Below, in pieces: positions 8,865 through 18,846 of a stretch of DNA of 64,000 bases. The DNA is from Faecalibacterium sp. I3-3-33 (GTDB taxonomy: Bacteria > Bacillota > Clostridia > Oscillospirales > Ruminococcaceae): positions 1,550,001 through 1,614,000 of the forward strand of contig NZ_CP094469.1 in the NCBI RefSeq assembly GCF_023347295.1, read 5' to 3'. The notes below the pieces were generated by a model that made no database searches, was not told the origin of the DNA, and saw only the letters and a list, made by a program, of their open reading frames with translations. A program made the translations under genes and the position numbers. Position 1 is the first letter of the stretch; every line of letters starts with the position of its first letter.

Positions 8865-9500
8865 ATGTCCCGTTGTGTGATCCTTTCCGCCTGCCCGGTG
8901 CAGCCGGAGCTCAGGCACCTGCTGCGCAGCGATGATTTTATCATTGCCTGCGATGCGGGCTACCGCAACTGCGCGCGGCTGGGCTGCAAGCCGGATATCA
9001 TCGTAGGCGATTTTGATTCCGCTCCCTGTCCGCAGCAGGATCAGGACGATATCGTGGTACTGCCCCACGTCAAGGACGACACCGATACCGAGTATGCCGC
9101 AAAGCTTGCTGCGCAAAAGGGTTTTGACGAGGTGCTTTTGCTGGGCGCACTGGGCGGCAAGCGGGTGGAGCACACCCTTGCAAACCTGTGCACCGGCCTT
9201 GGGCTGGAACAGCGCGGCATCCGCGCCGCCTTGCAGGACGAGCGCTCCCGCATCACCTTTGTGCTGCCGGGCGAGAGCCGCTGCTACCCCAAGGAGGAGT
9301 TTTTCTACTTCTCGGCCTTCCCAATGGAGGGGCGCGCCGAGGGCGTGTGCGAAAAAGGCTCCTTCTATGAGCTGGAAGATGCCGTGCTCACAGCAGGCTA
9401 TCCGCTGGGTGTGAGCAACGAGTACGCCGAAGGCTCAAGCTGCATCACTGTCAGCACCCGGCAGGGTGCACTTGTGGTGGTGGAGACCATCGCAGATTGA
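8865..9500 (+). CDS. thiN: Thiamine pyrophosphokinase
   Basis: A 211-residue enzyme that converts thiamine and ATP to thiamine diphosphate. Family hallmarks are ACDAGYRNCARLGCKPDIIVGDFDS near residues 27-52, DDTDTEYA, and LLGALGGKRVEHTLAN around residues 93-110. The C-terminal half is the thiamine-binding beta domain. It sits immediately before the spoVM-like small gene, the same order as in Bacillus. Confidence 0.92.
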   Translation: MSRCVILSACPVQPELRHLLRSDDFIIACDAGYRNCARLGCKPDIIVGDFDSAPCPQQDQDDIVVLPHVKDDTDTEYAAKLAAQKGFDEVLLLGALGGKRVEHTLANLCTGLGLEQRGIRAALQDERSRITFVLPGESRCYPKEEFFYFSAFPMEGRAEGVCEKGSFYELEDAVLTAGYPLGVSNEYAEGSSCITVSTRQGALVVVETIAD

Positions 9501-9533
9501 ACCCATCCCGGAACATTTTTGCCTGCCAGACGC

Positions 9534-9539
9534 TATAAT
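9534..9539 (+). promoter_or_regulatory. Possible -10 element for the spoVM-like gene
   Basis: A perfect TATAAT lies 32 bp before the small ORF, in the 70-bp gap after thiN. No clear -35 hexamer is found 16-18 bp upstream. It may therefore need an activator or another sigma factor, or be fortuitous. In Bacillus spoVM is driven by the mother-cell factor SigE, whose -10 consensus differs from this. Confidence 0.35.
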
Positions 9540-9570
9540 GGGTTAAACATGAGCGAAAGGCGGGGTGGAG

Positions 9571-9651
9571 ATGCAGGTAGTGGTCATTCGCAGCCCGAAA
9601 GCGCTGTGCGGCATTCTGCGCAAGCTGTTCGGCATCCGCAAAGAGAACTGA
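9571..9651 (+). CDS. spoVM: SpoVM-like 26-residue spore morphogenesis peptide
   Basis: A 26-codon gene, the same length as Bacillus SpoVM. It begins MQVVVIRSPKAL and ends GIRKEN. Aligned without gaps to Bacillus SpoVM, it shares I6, P9, K10, L12, G14, I15, R17 and G21. SpoVM is an amphipathic helix that recognises the convex forespore membrane and anchors SpoIVA; Pro9 is functionally important in the Bacillus peptide. GGGGTGGAG directly precedes the ATG. The gene follows thiN, exactly the Bacillus order (thiN-spoVM), and is closed by a strong terminator. Identification rests on length, residues and synteny together. Confidence 0.85.
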   Translation: MQVVVIRSPKALCGILRKLFGIRKEN

Positions 9652-9657
9652 ATCCAT

Positions 9658-9697
9658 AAAAGGCCGGTGTGTGGCAGCTGCTGCACACCGGCCTTTT
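9658..9697 (+). terminator. Rho-independent terminator after spoVM
   Basis: AAAAGGCCGGTGTG (9658-9671) pairs perfectly with CACACCGGCCTTTT (9684-9697) around a 12-nt loop. It closes the priA-to-spoVM region and separates it from the SPOCS gene. The A and T tails on the two sides mean it could work in both directions. Confidence 0.9.
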
Positions 9698-9769
9698 GCT
9701 GTCGGCATACCGCCGCCTGCCGCCGCATACACTCTTACGGAAACGGACAGGGAAAGGAGCGCACTGCAC

Positions 9770-11287
9770 ATGGAACTGAAGATATTCCGGGACACGCTGC
9801 CGCAGGGCGGGGCAGGCTGTACCGTAAAAGCAGAACTTCCGCTGGAGACCGAGATCCGCATCTCGGACGATCTGCCGCCGGTGGGCAAGCTGGTCAAGTG
9901 CTTTGTCCGCCCGGTGGTGCTTCAACGGCAGCTGCAGCCGGGCAGGCTTACCTTAGAGGGCTATCTGCGCTGCACGGTGTTTTACCAGAGCGAAACAGAA
10001 AAAGGCCTGTGCCAAACCGAGCAAAAACTGCCCTTCACCCGGCAGCTGGAACTGCCGGAGCTTGCATTTACCGCATGGACAGCCGTTGTGGAGGGACAGA
10101 CCGAATACCTTAATACCCGTGCGGCAGACCCGCGCCGCATCGAGGTACGGGGAGCCTACGGGCTGGTGGTCACGGTGCATACCCAATGTAAGACCGAGGT
10201 CATCACCGCACTGGCAGATGGCGGCATCGAGCAGCAGCTGCGCACACTACAAGGCGTGCGCAGCGTGGCGGTGCTGGATAAGCTGGTCACCTTGGAAGGC
10301 GAACTGGTCTTTGCAAAGCCCCCGGCGGCTGTACTGGATATTACCGGCAACGCCTGTGTGGCAGAGGTAAAGCTGCTTGCCGGAAAGGCTGTGGTTAAGG
10401 GCGAGCTGCGGGTGCAGTGTGCATGGCGGGCAGAAGGGGACACTGCCCTGCAAAGTCAGGCGGCGGCACTGCCTTTCCAGCAGGTGATAGATTTAGAGGG
10501 CATCACCGAAGACTGCCGCTGCTTATGCGTGGCAGAGCCGGTTGGTTTTACCTTGTCACAGGCAGAAAGCGCCGCCGCCCAGCTGACGGCAAACGTCATG
10601 CTGCATCTGCGGGCATGGCGCAGCTACCAGCTACAAGTGGCGGTGGATGCTTTTTCCACCCGGTTTGAAACAGAGCTTACGCCGCAGCCGCTCGTCACAG
10701 AGCAGTTGCTCTGCACCCTGAACGATACCGCTACCACCACAGGCTCCGGTCCGCTGCCGGATGCAGGGGCGCAGCTGCGAGCCTGCTTTGTACACTACGG
10801 CCCCCAGCAGACCATCCAAAAAGGGGAGGGCTGGGTGCTTTCCGCAAAAGCGGTGGTAACGGCTCTTGCAGAGAATACCCTCGGCGAGCTGGAAAGCTAC
10901 GAGAAAACCTTGGAGGTCAATATTCCTCTGCCCATTACGCCGCCGGAGGGAACGGTACTTGTACCGGAATGCTGGCTGAGCACCGAGAACGTGCAATGCA
11001 CCTGTGCGGGCGGTACGCTGGAAGCCACCATTACCGTGCGGGCAGAGGGTACGATCTTGGGCTGTACCACCAGCCCAGTCATTGGCAGCATCACTCTTGG
11101 TGACCCGCTGCCCGATACCGACCCTGAGATCGCACTGCGGATCTACTATGCGCAGGCGGGGGAGGAGGTGTTCGCAGTGGCACGGCGGTTCCATGTGGCT
11201 CCGGCGCAGATCCTTGCGGCAAACCAACTGGAAGAGGAACTTTCCAGTCTACCACAGGCACAGCGGCTGCTGATCCCGGTCACCTGA
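9770..11287 (+). CDS. SPOCS (DUF3794) and LysM domain protein, SipL-like
   Basis: A 505-residue protein; the ATG at 9770 follows GGAAAGGAG. Most of the length is beta-rich sequence with repeated SPOCS/DUF3794 features (for example LVKCFVRPVV near residue 40). The last 47 residues form a LysM motif: YYAQAGEEVFAVARRFHV, AANQL, and RLLIPVT at the end. This architecture is that of clostridial SipL, which uses its LysM domain to bind SpoIVA during coat assembly; transfer of that role here is inference. There is no signal peptide, which fits a mother-cell protein. Proximity to spoVM and spoIIIA supports a sporulation role. Confidence 0.8.
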   Translation: MELKIFRDTLPQGGAGCTVKAELPLETEIRISDDLPPVGKLVKCFVRPVVLQRQLQPGRLTLEGYLRCTVFYQSETEKGLCQTEQKLPFTRQLELPELAFTAWTAVVEGQTEYLNTRAADPRRIEVRGAYGLVVTVHTQCKTEVITALADGGIEQQLRTLQGVRSVAVLDKLVTLEGELVFAKPPAAVLDITGNACVAEVKLLAGKAVVKGELRVQCAWRAEGDTALQSQAAALPFQQVIDLEGITEDCRCLCVAEPVGFTLSQAESAAAQLTANVMLHLRAWRSYQLQVAVDAFSTRFETELTPQPLVTEQLLCTLNDTATTTGSGPLPDAGAQLRACFVHYGPQQTIQKGEGWVLSAKAVVTALAENTLGELESYEKTLEVNIPLPITPPEGTVLVPECWLSTENVQCTCAGGTLEATITVRAEGTILGCTTSPVIGSITLGDPLPDTDPEIALRIYYAQAGEEVFAVARRFHVAPAQILAANQLEEELSSLPQAQRLLIPVT

Positions 11288-11304
11288 GCCGCAAACTTAA
11301 CTGT

Positions 11305-11356
11305 ACCCCTTTCCCGGACGGCACAAGCTGCCGCGCCGGGGGAGGGGGTGTTTTTT
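11305..11356 (+). terminator. Rho-independent terminator after the SPOCS gene
   Basis: A long stem is formed by ACCCCTTTCCCGG then ACGGCA (11305-11323) pairing with TGCCGC then GCCGGG then GGAGGGGGT (11329-11349), with small internal mismatches. TTTTTT follows at 11351-11356. It lies 18 bp after the stop codon. Confidence 0.75.
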
Positions 11357-11416
11357 GTCCGTACTGCGTAGAAAATGCAGCGGAAAGCATTACTAAAAGT
11401 CACTGTAAAAGGGCAC

Positions 11417-11446
11417 TTGAAATAAAACGAATTATCGACGTAAAAT
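11417..11446 (+). promoter_or_regulatory. Weak candidate upstream promoter in AT-rich leader of ligA
   Basis: TTGAAA (11417-11422) and TAAAAT (11441-11446) are 18 bp apart, in the AT-rich part of the 413-bp gap between the SPOCS gene and ligA. A transcript from here would include the ribosome site at 11592-11598, which the stronger downstream promoter would not. The same gap holds a direct repeat TCAACGCAT at 11489-11497 and 11518-11526. Confidence 0.3.
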
Positions 11447-11562
11447 ATAATGAATATACGTTTAGTATCTTTCGAAAGTGATTATAAATCAACGCATTGG
11501 ATGCACTGATATCGATTTCAACGCATGAGAGCGTCTCGAGAATACGATTTGTATTTAATGCT

Positions 11563-11591
11563 TTGCAGAGCGTCCATGGATGTGGTATACT
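11563..11591 (+). promoter_or_regulatory. SigA-type promoter upstream of ligA
   Basis: TTGCAG (11563-11568), a 17-bp spacer and TATACT (11586-11591). The predicted start of transcription is near 11598. The same pair of hexamers with the same spacing recurs before the amidase gene on the minus strand at 44701-44729. Confidence 0.75.
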
Positions 11592-11604
11592 AAGGAGGAT
11601 GCAA

Positions 11605-11688
11605 ATGCAAACGACTACCGCTTACCTGCTGTGTCCGGTGTACAGCACAGTTTCTGCCCGGAAAGCAGCACGGCGGGCGGTAAAATGA
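11605..11688 (+). CDS. Possible 27-residue leader peptide upstream of ligA
   Basis: The ATG at 11605 lies 6 nt after a near-perfect AAGGAGG (11592-11598) and opens 27 codons beginning MQTTTAYLLCPVYS and ending in a basic KAARRAVK. It stops 12 bp before the ligA start. No family is recognised. The nearest promoter would start transcription at about 11598, leaving the ribosome site out, so translation may depend on an upstream promoter. It may simply not be a real gene. Confidence 0.3.
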   Translation: MQTTTAYLLCPVYSTVSARKAARRAVK

Positions 11689-13716
<2,028 letters not shown>

Positions 13717-13751
13717 AGAACTTCTCCGAATGCCGAAATATAAATGATCTC

Positions 13752-13787
13752 AAAAGCTTCTGCAACGCTGTTGCAGGGGCTTTTTTG
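13752..13787 (+). terminator. Rho-independent terminator after ligA
   Basis: CTGCAAC (13760-13766) pairs with GTTGCAG (13770-13776) around a 3-nt loop. The stem is extended by wobble pairs and GC to AAAAGC/GCTTTTT, and runs into TTTTTT at 13781-13786. It separates ligA from the spoIIIA operon. Confidence 0.88.
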
Positions 13788-13872
13788 TTTGTCCGTTCCC
13801 GGTTCCCGGTTCTAATGACGCACAAAGCGCATACAATGCTAGCACAAAGCTTTCGTGGAAGGAGAAACTAAA

Positions 13873-14763
13873 GTGGACGAGTATTACCGGGCCGTCAGAG
13901 CCCTTCCCGCTTGGCTGGCAGCGCCGCTGGCACAGCTGCCCGCACAAACAGTAGTGCACATACAGGAGCTGCGGCTGCGCACAGACTGCGCGGTCACATT
14001 TACCGTGCAGGGGCGGCAATGCCCAGCTTCTGCACTGCCGGGTTGTCCTCCGACATTGGCTGCAATGCGGCTGGACACGCTGCAAATAGAGGAGATCTTC
14101 CACACCCTTTGCAACGGCTCAGTGCACACCCACGAAAAGGAGCTTATCGAGGGTTACCTGACCACTTCTGCCGGAAACCGTGTGGGCGTGGCAGGGCAGT
14201 TCGTGCAGCGGGAAGGGCAGAGCATCACCCTGCAAAAGGTCACCTCGCTCAACCTGCGGATCGCACGTAGCTGTGTTATCCCTTTGCCGCCCGCGCTGGA
14301 CAAGCTGCTGGAGCAGCACTTTACCGGGTTGCTGATAGTGGGAGAACCCGGCAGCGGCAAGACCACCCTGCTGCGCACCATCGCCCAGACGCTGGCTGAG
14401 CGGCAGCGTTTGGTAGCAGTAGTGGACGAGCGGGGCGAGCTTTTCCCGCCGGAGCAACCCCTGCCGCCGCTGGAGCGCATCGGCGGGGTGGATAAAGCCC
14501 GCGCTGTCCAGATGGCGCTGCGCACGCTGGCACCGCAAGTGATCTTGCTGGACGAGCTGGGCGGCTTGGAAGAGACCAGAGCACTGGAACAAGGCTTTTT
14601 CAGCGGGGTGGACTTTATTGCCAGTCTCCACGCGCCGGATGCTGCACAGGCCCAGTGCCGCCCACAGGTACAGGCTTTGCTGCAACGCGGGATGCTACGG
14701 CAGCTGGTCGTCCTTGCCGGGCGAGAGACACCGGGCTGCATCCGGGAAGTGTGCGCCGTATGA
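13873..14763 (+). CDS. spoIIIAA: Stage III sporulation protein AA (ATPase)
   Basis: A 296-residue secretion-type ATPase from GTG 13873, 9 nt after AAGGAG; an ATG at 13855 lies before that ribosome site. Family marks are IQELRLRTD near residue 33, Walker A GEPGSGKTT (157-165) and Walker B VILLDELGG. SpoIIIAA is the cytosolic motor of the SpoIIIA-SpoIIQ channel linking mother cell and forespore. The stop overlaps the spoIIIAB start. The full AA-AH series follows in canonical order. Confidence 0.95.
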   Translation: MDEYYRAVRALPAWLAAPLAQLPAQTVVHIQELRLRTDCAVTFTVQGRQCPASALPGCPPTLAAMRLDTLQIEEIFHTLCNGSVHTHEKELIEGYLTTSAGNRVGVAGQFVQREGQSITLQKVTSLNLRIARSCVIPLPPALDKLLEQHFTGLLIVGEPGSGKTTLLRTIAQTLAERQRLVAVVDERGELFPPEQPLPPLERIGGVDKARAVQMALRTLAPQVILLDELGGLEETRALEQGFFSGVDFIASLHAPDAAQAQCRPQVQALLQRGMLRQLVVLAGRETPGCIREVCAV

Positions 14764-15224
14764 GCGGCTTTCTGCGCGGGTTTGGTCTGTTTTTGCTCCC
14801 ACTGTGTGGTTGGCTGGTGGGGGACGCAGTACAAGCTGAAACCAACCTGCATCTTGCTGCCTTGCAGCGCACCATCGAGCTATTGCAGCGCATCCGGCAG
14901 GAGATCCAGTACCGCCGGGCAGACCTGCAAAGCCTTTACCGGCAGCTTTGCCGAGATGGTCTTTTGCCACAAGCTCCCGGCGGTACATTGCAGCAGCTGC
15001 CCGCACCGGAACGGCTCTCTGCGGCAGAGCACGCCTGTTTTACAGAGTGCTTTAGAGGCCTTGGCCGCGCAGAAGCCGCACAGGAATGCGAACGGCTGGA
15101 TTACTATACGGCGCGGTTCGAGGACTATTTGCAGCAGGCACGCCGCACGGCACAGCGGCAGGCCGGTCTGCCGCACCGTCTTGGGCTGGCAGGCGGTATG
15201 ATGCTGGCGCTGCTCTTTTTGTAA
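14760..15224 (+). CDS. spoIIIAB: Stage III sporulation protein AB
   Basis: A 154-residue membrane protein starting at ATG 14760, which overlaps the spoIIIAA stop by 4 bases. It has an N-terminal hydrophobic segment (FGLFLLPLCGWLVGD), a helical body with QRTIELLQRIRQEIQYRRADLQ cut in the usual way for this family, and a C-terminal hydrophobic tail (LGLAGGMMLALLFL). SpoIIIAB resembles GspF-like inner-membrane platform proteins of secretion systems. Size and operon position match Bacillus SpoIIIAB. Confidence 0.92.
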   Translation: MSGFLRGFGLFLLPLCGWLVGDAVQAETNLHLAALQRTIELLQRIRQEIQYRRADLQSLYRQLCRDGLLPQAPGGTLQQLPAPERLSAAEHACFTECFRGLGRAEAAQECERLDYYTARFEDYLQQARRTAQRQAGLPHRLGLAGGMMLALLFL

Positions 15225-15251
15225 AGGCTGTAGGGAACAAAGGAGAAACGG

Positions 15252-15446
15252 ATGGATATCGAGCTTGTGTTCAAAATTGCGGCCATCGGCATCATCGTTG
15301 CTGTGCTCAATCAGTTGCTCATCCGCTCCGGGCGGGAGGATCAGGCCATGATGACCACGCTGGCGGGGCTTGTGGTGGTGCTCTCCATTCTCGTCAAGCA
15401 GATCAGCGCCCTGTTTGCCACCATCCGCTCTCTGTTTGCGCTATGA
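15252..15446 (+). CDS. spoIIIAC: Stage III sporulation protein AC
   Basis: A 64-residue protein with two membrane spans, normal for SpoIIIAC. It starts MDIELVFKIAAIGIIVAVL, carries GREDQAMM in the loop, and ends with a second hydrophobic helix LAGLVVVLSILVKQIS. The ATG follows AAAGGAG. It is part of the membrane ring of the SpoIIIA channel. The stop overlaps the spoIIIAD start. Confidence 0.95.
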   Translation: MDIELVFKIAAIGIIVAVLNQLLIRSGREDQAMMTTLAGLVVVLSILVKQISALFATIRSLFAL

Positions 15447-15826
15447 GTGCGGCGGTTCCGGTGCTGGCGGCGCTGCTGCTGGCGGCCTTTGCCGGTATTC
15501 TATTACAACGATATTCCCCGGCGTTTGCACTGCTGCTTTCGCTGGGTGCTGCGGTGTGGCTGCTGCTCCGTCTGGCACAGCCGCTGCGCGGGGTACTGCA
15601 AGCATTCGTGCAGCTGGGGCAGCACACCAACGCACAGGCTTTTTCCTGCCTTTTGCGCAGCGCGGGGATCATGCTGCTGGCAGATTACGTCCGCACCCTC
15701 TGCGAGGAAGCCGGAGCGGACACTCTTGCATGGTGTGCCGGGCTGGCAGGGCGGTGTCTCGTACTGGCAGCAGTATGGCCGCTGCTGGAACAGATATTCC
15801 AGACGATCTGGAGGTTGGCGGGATGA
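15443..15826 (+). CDS. spoIIIAD: Stage III sporulation protein AD
   Basis: A 127-residue multi-span membrane protein from ATG 15443 (ATGA overlap with spoIIIAC). Hydrophobic segments are at about 5-22, 27-45, 70-85 and 97-120. The motif GIMLLADYVRTLCEEAGAD is typical of SpoIIIAD. It pairs with SpoIIIAC in the membrane part of the channel. The stop overlaps the spoIIIAE start in ATGA. Confidence 0.92.
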   Translation: MSAAVPVLAALLLAAFAGILLQRYSPAFALLLSLGAAVWLLLRLAQPLRGVLQAFVQLGQHTNAQAFSCLLRSAGIMLLADYVRTLCEEAGADTLAWCAGLAGRCLVLAAVWPLLEQIFQTIWRLAG

Positions 15827-16881
15827 AAAAACGCAGCCTTATCATTTGCGTGGCAGCGCTGGACTTTCTGTGCAGCAAAACCTCTCTAAAAGCCGTGGCT
15901 GCGGAAGCCGCACCGTGGCAGACTTATCTTGACAAAGCACCTGTACAGGCCGAGCAGTTTGCGGCAGACCCGCTTGGCACCTTGCTGCATTTATTTGCCG
16001 CCGAGCCGGTGCAGTTACTGCGGGATGTGCTGCAGCAATATGCCGATATTCTACTGTTTTTATCGCTGGCGGCTGGGCTTGCATTTCTCTTGCAGGACAC
16101 TGCCGACAGAGCCCTGCTGGAGCTGGCGGCTGCCGGCGGCTGCGGCGTTTTATTGTGGCAGGAACTGGACGAGCTTGCCGCTGCCCTGTGCACCCGGATG
16201 GCCGGGTGGAAAAGCTATCTGCTGGGCTTTTTGCCGGTGTACAGCGGCGTACTGGCGGCGGGCGGCGAATGGAACGCCGGAGCGGCTGCAAACGGCTTTC
16301 TGCTCACGGTGCTATGTTTTATTGCACAGGCGGTCACTCTCTGGCTGCAGCCGCTGCTGCACAGCTACCTCGCCATCAGCATGGCCTGCGGCATCAGTTC
16401 CCGCAAAAGTCTGTCCGAGGGCTGCACCCTGACCGGACGGCTGCTGCGGCAGGCCATCGGCTGGGCGGGCAAAGCGTTCGCCGCCCTGATGAGCCTTCAG
16501 CGCGTAGTCACGGTGCAGCTGGATCGTTCGGCCTCCCGTCTGGGGCAGCTTCTGACCGGCAGTGTACCTATTGTGGGGCAGGCGTTGAGCAGCGCGGCAG
16601 ACGCAGTGCTGGCCGGGATGCAGCTGCTCAAAAGCACCCTTGGTATTGCCGCATTACTCAGCATCGGGGCAGAGTTTGCGCCCTTGTATCTCGGGCTGCT
16701 GGTACATCTGTTTTTTCTGTCCTGCTGCGGCTGGCTTGCCGGGATCGGCGGGCTGGAGCATTGCCATAAGCTGCTGCAATGCTTTGCCGAAGCCGTGCGC
16801 TGCATGGCGGCAGTTACAGCTTTGTTTTTCATGTTGTTTGTGGTGGGCATCGTGCTGCTGATGTTGACAGGGGGTGGTTAG
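15823..16881 (+). CDS. spoIIIAE: Stage III sporulation protein AE
   Basis: A 352-residue polytopic membrane protein. The ATG at 15823 is 7 nt after GGAGG (15811-15815). A signal-like N-terminus (MKKRSLIICVAALDFLC) is followed by an extracellular stretch and several membrane helices. The segment LGQLLTGSVPIVGQALSSAADAV is a SpoIIIAE signature. SpoIIIAE is the largest membrane subunit of the feeding-tube channel. The stop TAG abuts the spoIIIAF start. Confidence 0.94.
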   Translation: MKKRSLIICVAALDFLCSKTSLKAVAAEAAPWQTYLDKAPVQAEQFAADPLGTLLHLFAAEPVQLLRDVLQQYADILLFLSLAAGLAFLLQDTADRALLELAAAGGCGVLLWQELDELAAALCTRMAGWKSYLLGFLPVYSGVLAAGGEWNAGAAANGFLLTVLCFIAQAVTLWLQPLLHSYLAISMACGISSRKSLSEGCTLTGRLLRQAIGWAGKAFAALMSLQRVVTVQLDRSASRLGQLLTGSVPIVGQALSSAADAVLAGMQLLKSTLGIAALLSIGAEFAPLYLGLLVHLFFLSCCGWLAGIGGLEHCHKLLQCFAEAVRCMAAVTALFFMLFVVGIVLLMLTGGG

Positions 16882-17364
16882 ATGCAGGCATTTCAGCGGG
16901 CCGCGGCAGTGTTCTGCATGGCGTGCATCGGGGCGGAACTGGTCAGTCTTTTTGGCGGGCAAAGCTGGGCAGGCCGGTGCATAAAAGCCGTAGCCGGACT
17001 ATATATTTTAGCAGTCCTTCTTGCGCAGCTGCCACGACTGCCGGGCAAGATCATGACCGCTTTTTCAGGAAATACAGCCCCGGCGGTTACGTCCGCTGCG
17101 CAACCGGATGCGCTGGAAACGGAGATCCTGACCGAGACCAAAGCCCAGCTGGAAACGTATTGTACTGCACAGTGCAGCCAACAGTTTGGGCTGGACGTCA
17201 GCGTGACGGTCACGCTGGAAAAAGCCGGGCAGCAGGTCATGGTAAAAAAGGCTGTTGCTGCCTTCCCGGCGGGCTGTACCGCTGCACAAAAACAGGCGGT
17301 GCTCAGCTTTTTGCAGCAGTCGCTGGGCAGCACTCCCACGGCAGCGGAGGAGAGCACACCATGA
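16882..17364 (+). CDS. spoIIIAF: Stage III sporulation protein AF
   Basis: A 160-residue protein, shorter than the roughly 200 residues of Bacillus SpoIIIAF. Two N-terminal membrane spans (about 3-25 and 32-50) are followed by an extracytoplasmic domain resembling ring-building motifs, with LDVSVTVTLEKAG as the beta core. GGGGGTGG precedes the ATG. Assignment relies on position between AE and AG and on topology more than on strong motifs. Confidence 0.82.
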   Translation: MQAFQRAAAVFCMACIGAELVSLFGGQSWAGRCIKAVAGLYILAVLLAQLPRLPGKIMTAFSGNTAPAVTSAAQPDALETEILTETKAQLETYCTAQCSQQFGLDVSVTVTLEKAGQQVMVKKAVAAFPAGCTAAQKQAVLSFLQQSLGSTPTAAEESTP

Positions 17365-17873
17365 AAAAGAACGAATTGCTTTCCACCTTGCGCTCTCTGC
17401 AAAGCAGTAAAGGCCGCACTTCGCTGGCAGTGGCGGTCGGTGTGCTGGCAATGCTGCTGCTTTTGCTGTCGGAACTTTTGCCCGGCGGTGGTACGCAGAA
17501 AGCGGCGGCATCCACCACCCAGACCGTTGCTGTCAGCCAGTACCAGACCCGGCTGGAGCAGCAGCTGGAAGGGCTTATCAGCCAGCTGCAAGGGGCGGGA
17601 CGTACCACAGTCATGGTCACCCTGACCACCGGAGAGGAGACTATCTATGCAGTAGATACCCAGACCGGAGATCTGCAACAGCAGGAGACGCACGTTCTTT
17701 TACAGGATGGGTCTGCGCTGGCCGAGACTACCTATCTGCCGCAGGTATGCGGGGTCGCCGTGCTGTGTGAGGGCGGGGGAGACGTCCGGGTGGCAGCCCG
17801 TATCACTGAGCTGCTGCATTCGCTGTTGGATCTGCCCACAAACCGCATCTGTGTGGAGCAGCGCAAGCGCTGA
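17361..17873 (+). CDS. spoIIIAG: Stage III sporulation protein AG
   Basis: A 170-residue single-span protein. The membrane helix lies at about 22-42 (LAVAVGVLAMLLLLLSELLPG). The extracytoplasmic domain has LEGLISQLQGAGRTTVMVTL and GVAVLCEGGGDVRVAARITELLHSLLDLP, the SpoIIIAG ring-building domain. In Bacillus SpoIIIAG forms a large ring in the intermembrane space. The start overlaps the spoIIIAF stop. Confidence 0.94.
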   Translation: MKKNELLSTLRSLQSSKGRTSLAVAVGVLAMLLLLLSELLPGGGTQKAAASTTQTVAVSQYQTRLEQQLEGLISQLQGAGRTTVMVTLTTGEETIYAVDTQTGDLQQQETHVLLQDGSALAETTYLPQVCGVAVLCEGGGDVRVAARITELLHSLLDLPTNRICVEQRKR

Positions 17874-17933
17874 ATCGTTGTTTTTATCAAGTACCAAAAC
17901 CGCCTACCGAAAACCTAAAGGAGGAACCGTTTT

Positions 17934-18557
17934 ATGAGAGCACTTTCCAGAAACACCCGCAGGGTCACCGCCCTGACACTGGCGGCAGCGCTGGTCATTG
18001 CCGTCTACTTAAACTGGCAGTATGCCCGCGCAGACATCACCCCGCAGACAGAGGACGACACCCTCATGGTCTCGGCAGAACCGGTGGATGCAGAAGCAGA
18101 GACTAGCATCACGGATGCACTGCCCACAGAAGCGGAAGCTGCCTCCGGTGCCAGCAAAAACTATGGCGAAGCACAGCTTGTCAGCGTGGCAAACGATAGT
18201 GGCACCCGCTTTTTTGAGCAGGCTCGTCTCAAGCGGGAAAAGGCACATGACGAAGCCATGGACACCCTGCAAAAAAGCCTGAAATCCTCCTCCCTGACAG
18301 CCGAGGAGAAAAAGGAGTACACCGCACAAATGGCGGCAGGGCTGGAGGATTTGAATGCGGAAAATGAGATTGAGACACTGGTGCGTGCCAAGGGCTTTGC
18401 GGACTGTCTGTGCTTTTTACATGCAGGGCGGGCAGACCTGACCGTGATGACGGCAGGTGAGCCGCTCACAGCGGCACAGGTGGCGCAGATCCGGGATGTA
18501 GTGATGAACAAGAGCAGCGTGACCGCCCAGAATATCACGGTGGTAGAGGTGAAGTGA
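17934..18557 (+). CDS. spoIIIAH: Stage III sporulation protein AH
   Basis: A 207-residue protein with one N-terminal span (about 12-28) and a YscJ/FliF-like extracytoplasmic domain. The motif RFFEQARLKREKAHDEAMDTL is diagnostic. SpoIIIAH binds forespore SpoIIQ across the engulfment membranes. AAAGGAGG lies just upstream. The 60-bp gap from spoIIIAG is the largest in the operon. A SpoIIQ partner is not in this window. Confidence 0.94.
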   Translation: MRALSRNTRRVTALTLAAALVIAVYLNWQYARADITPQTEDDTLMVSAEPVDAEAETSITDALPTEAEAASGASKNYGEAQLVSVANDSGTRFFEQARLKREKAHDEAMDTLQKSLKSSSLTAEEKKEYTAQMAAGLEDLNAENEIETLVRAKGFADCLCFLHAGRADLTVMTAGEPLTAAQVAQIRDVVMNKSSVTAQNITVVEVK

Positions 18558-18577
18558 GCGCTCTCTATTAAGACCGA

Positions 18578-18639
18578 CATCCCGGCGGCGATGACGCGGC
18601 TTTTCTTGCAGGCAGAAAGCTGTATACGCTGCCGGGATG
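18578..18639 (+). repeat. Long-loop inverted repeat after spoIIIAH
   Basis: CATCCCGGC (18578-18586) and GCCGGGATG (18631-18639) are perfect 9-bp arms. A nested GCTTT/AAAGC pair lies inside the 44-nt loop. No T-run follows the outer stem, so it is a poor intrinsic terminator. It may fold as a 3' UTR structure of the spoIIIA transcript. Confidence 0.45.
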
Positions 18640-18679
18640 CCATTCCGTGCGGATTTCCATCTTCTTTTCCAAACAAGTA

Positions 18680-18709
18680 TTGAAATTGCCCCCGCATTGA
18701 TGGTATAAT
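18680..18709 (+). promoter_or_regulatory. SigA-type promoter for the asp23-nusB operon
   Basis: TTGAAA (18680-18685), an 18-bp spacer and TATAAT (18704-18709). The transcript would have a leader of about 130 nt before asp23. That leader contains a GCTGC-CGGA-GCAGC hairpin nested in an AAGGCT/AGCCTT stem close to the ribosome site. Confidence 0.8.
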
Positions 18710-18846
18710 AACTCTATCAAAAATGAATGCTGCGCACCTTTATGCACCGCACAAGGGCGCGTTTGAACAAAAAAGGCAGGCACGGCAGACAGGCTTCAAG
18801 GCTTTGAAACCGCTGCCGGAGCAGCCTTTGGATGGAGGACAGCACA

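Noticed and set aside
6030..9173. 1047-codon open frame on the minus strand
   Set aside because: It lies antisense to prpC, prkC, rsgA and thiN, all of which have full family motifs. Long antisense frames are common in GC-rich DNA, and its His/Gln-rich translation has no domain.
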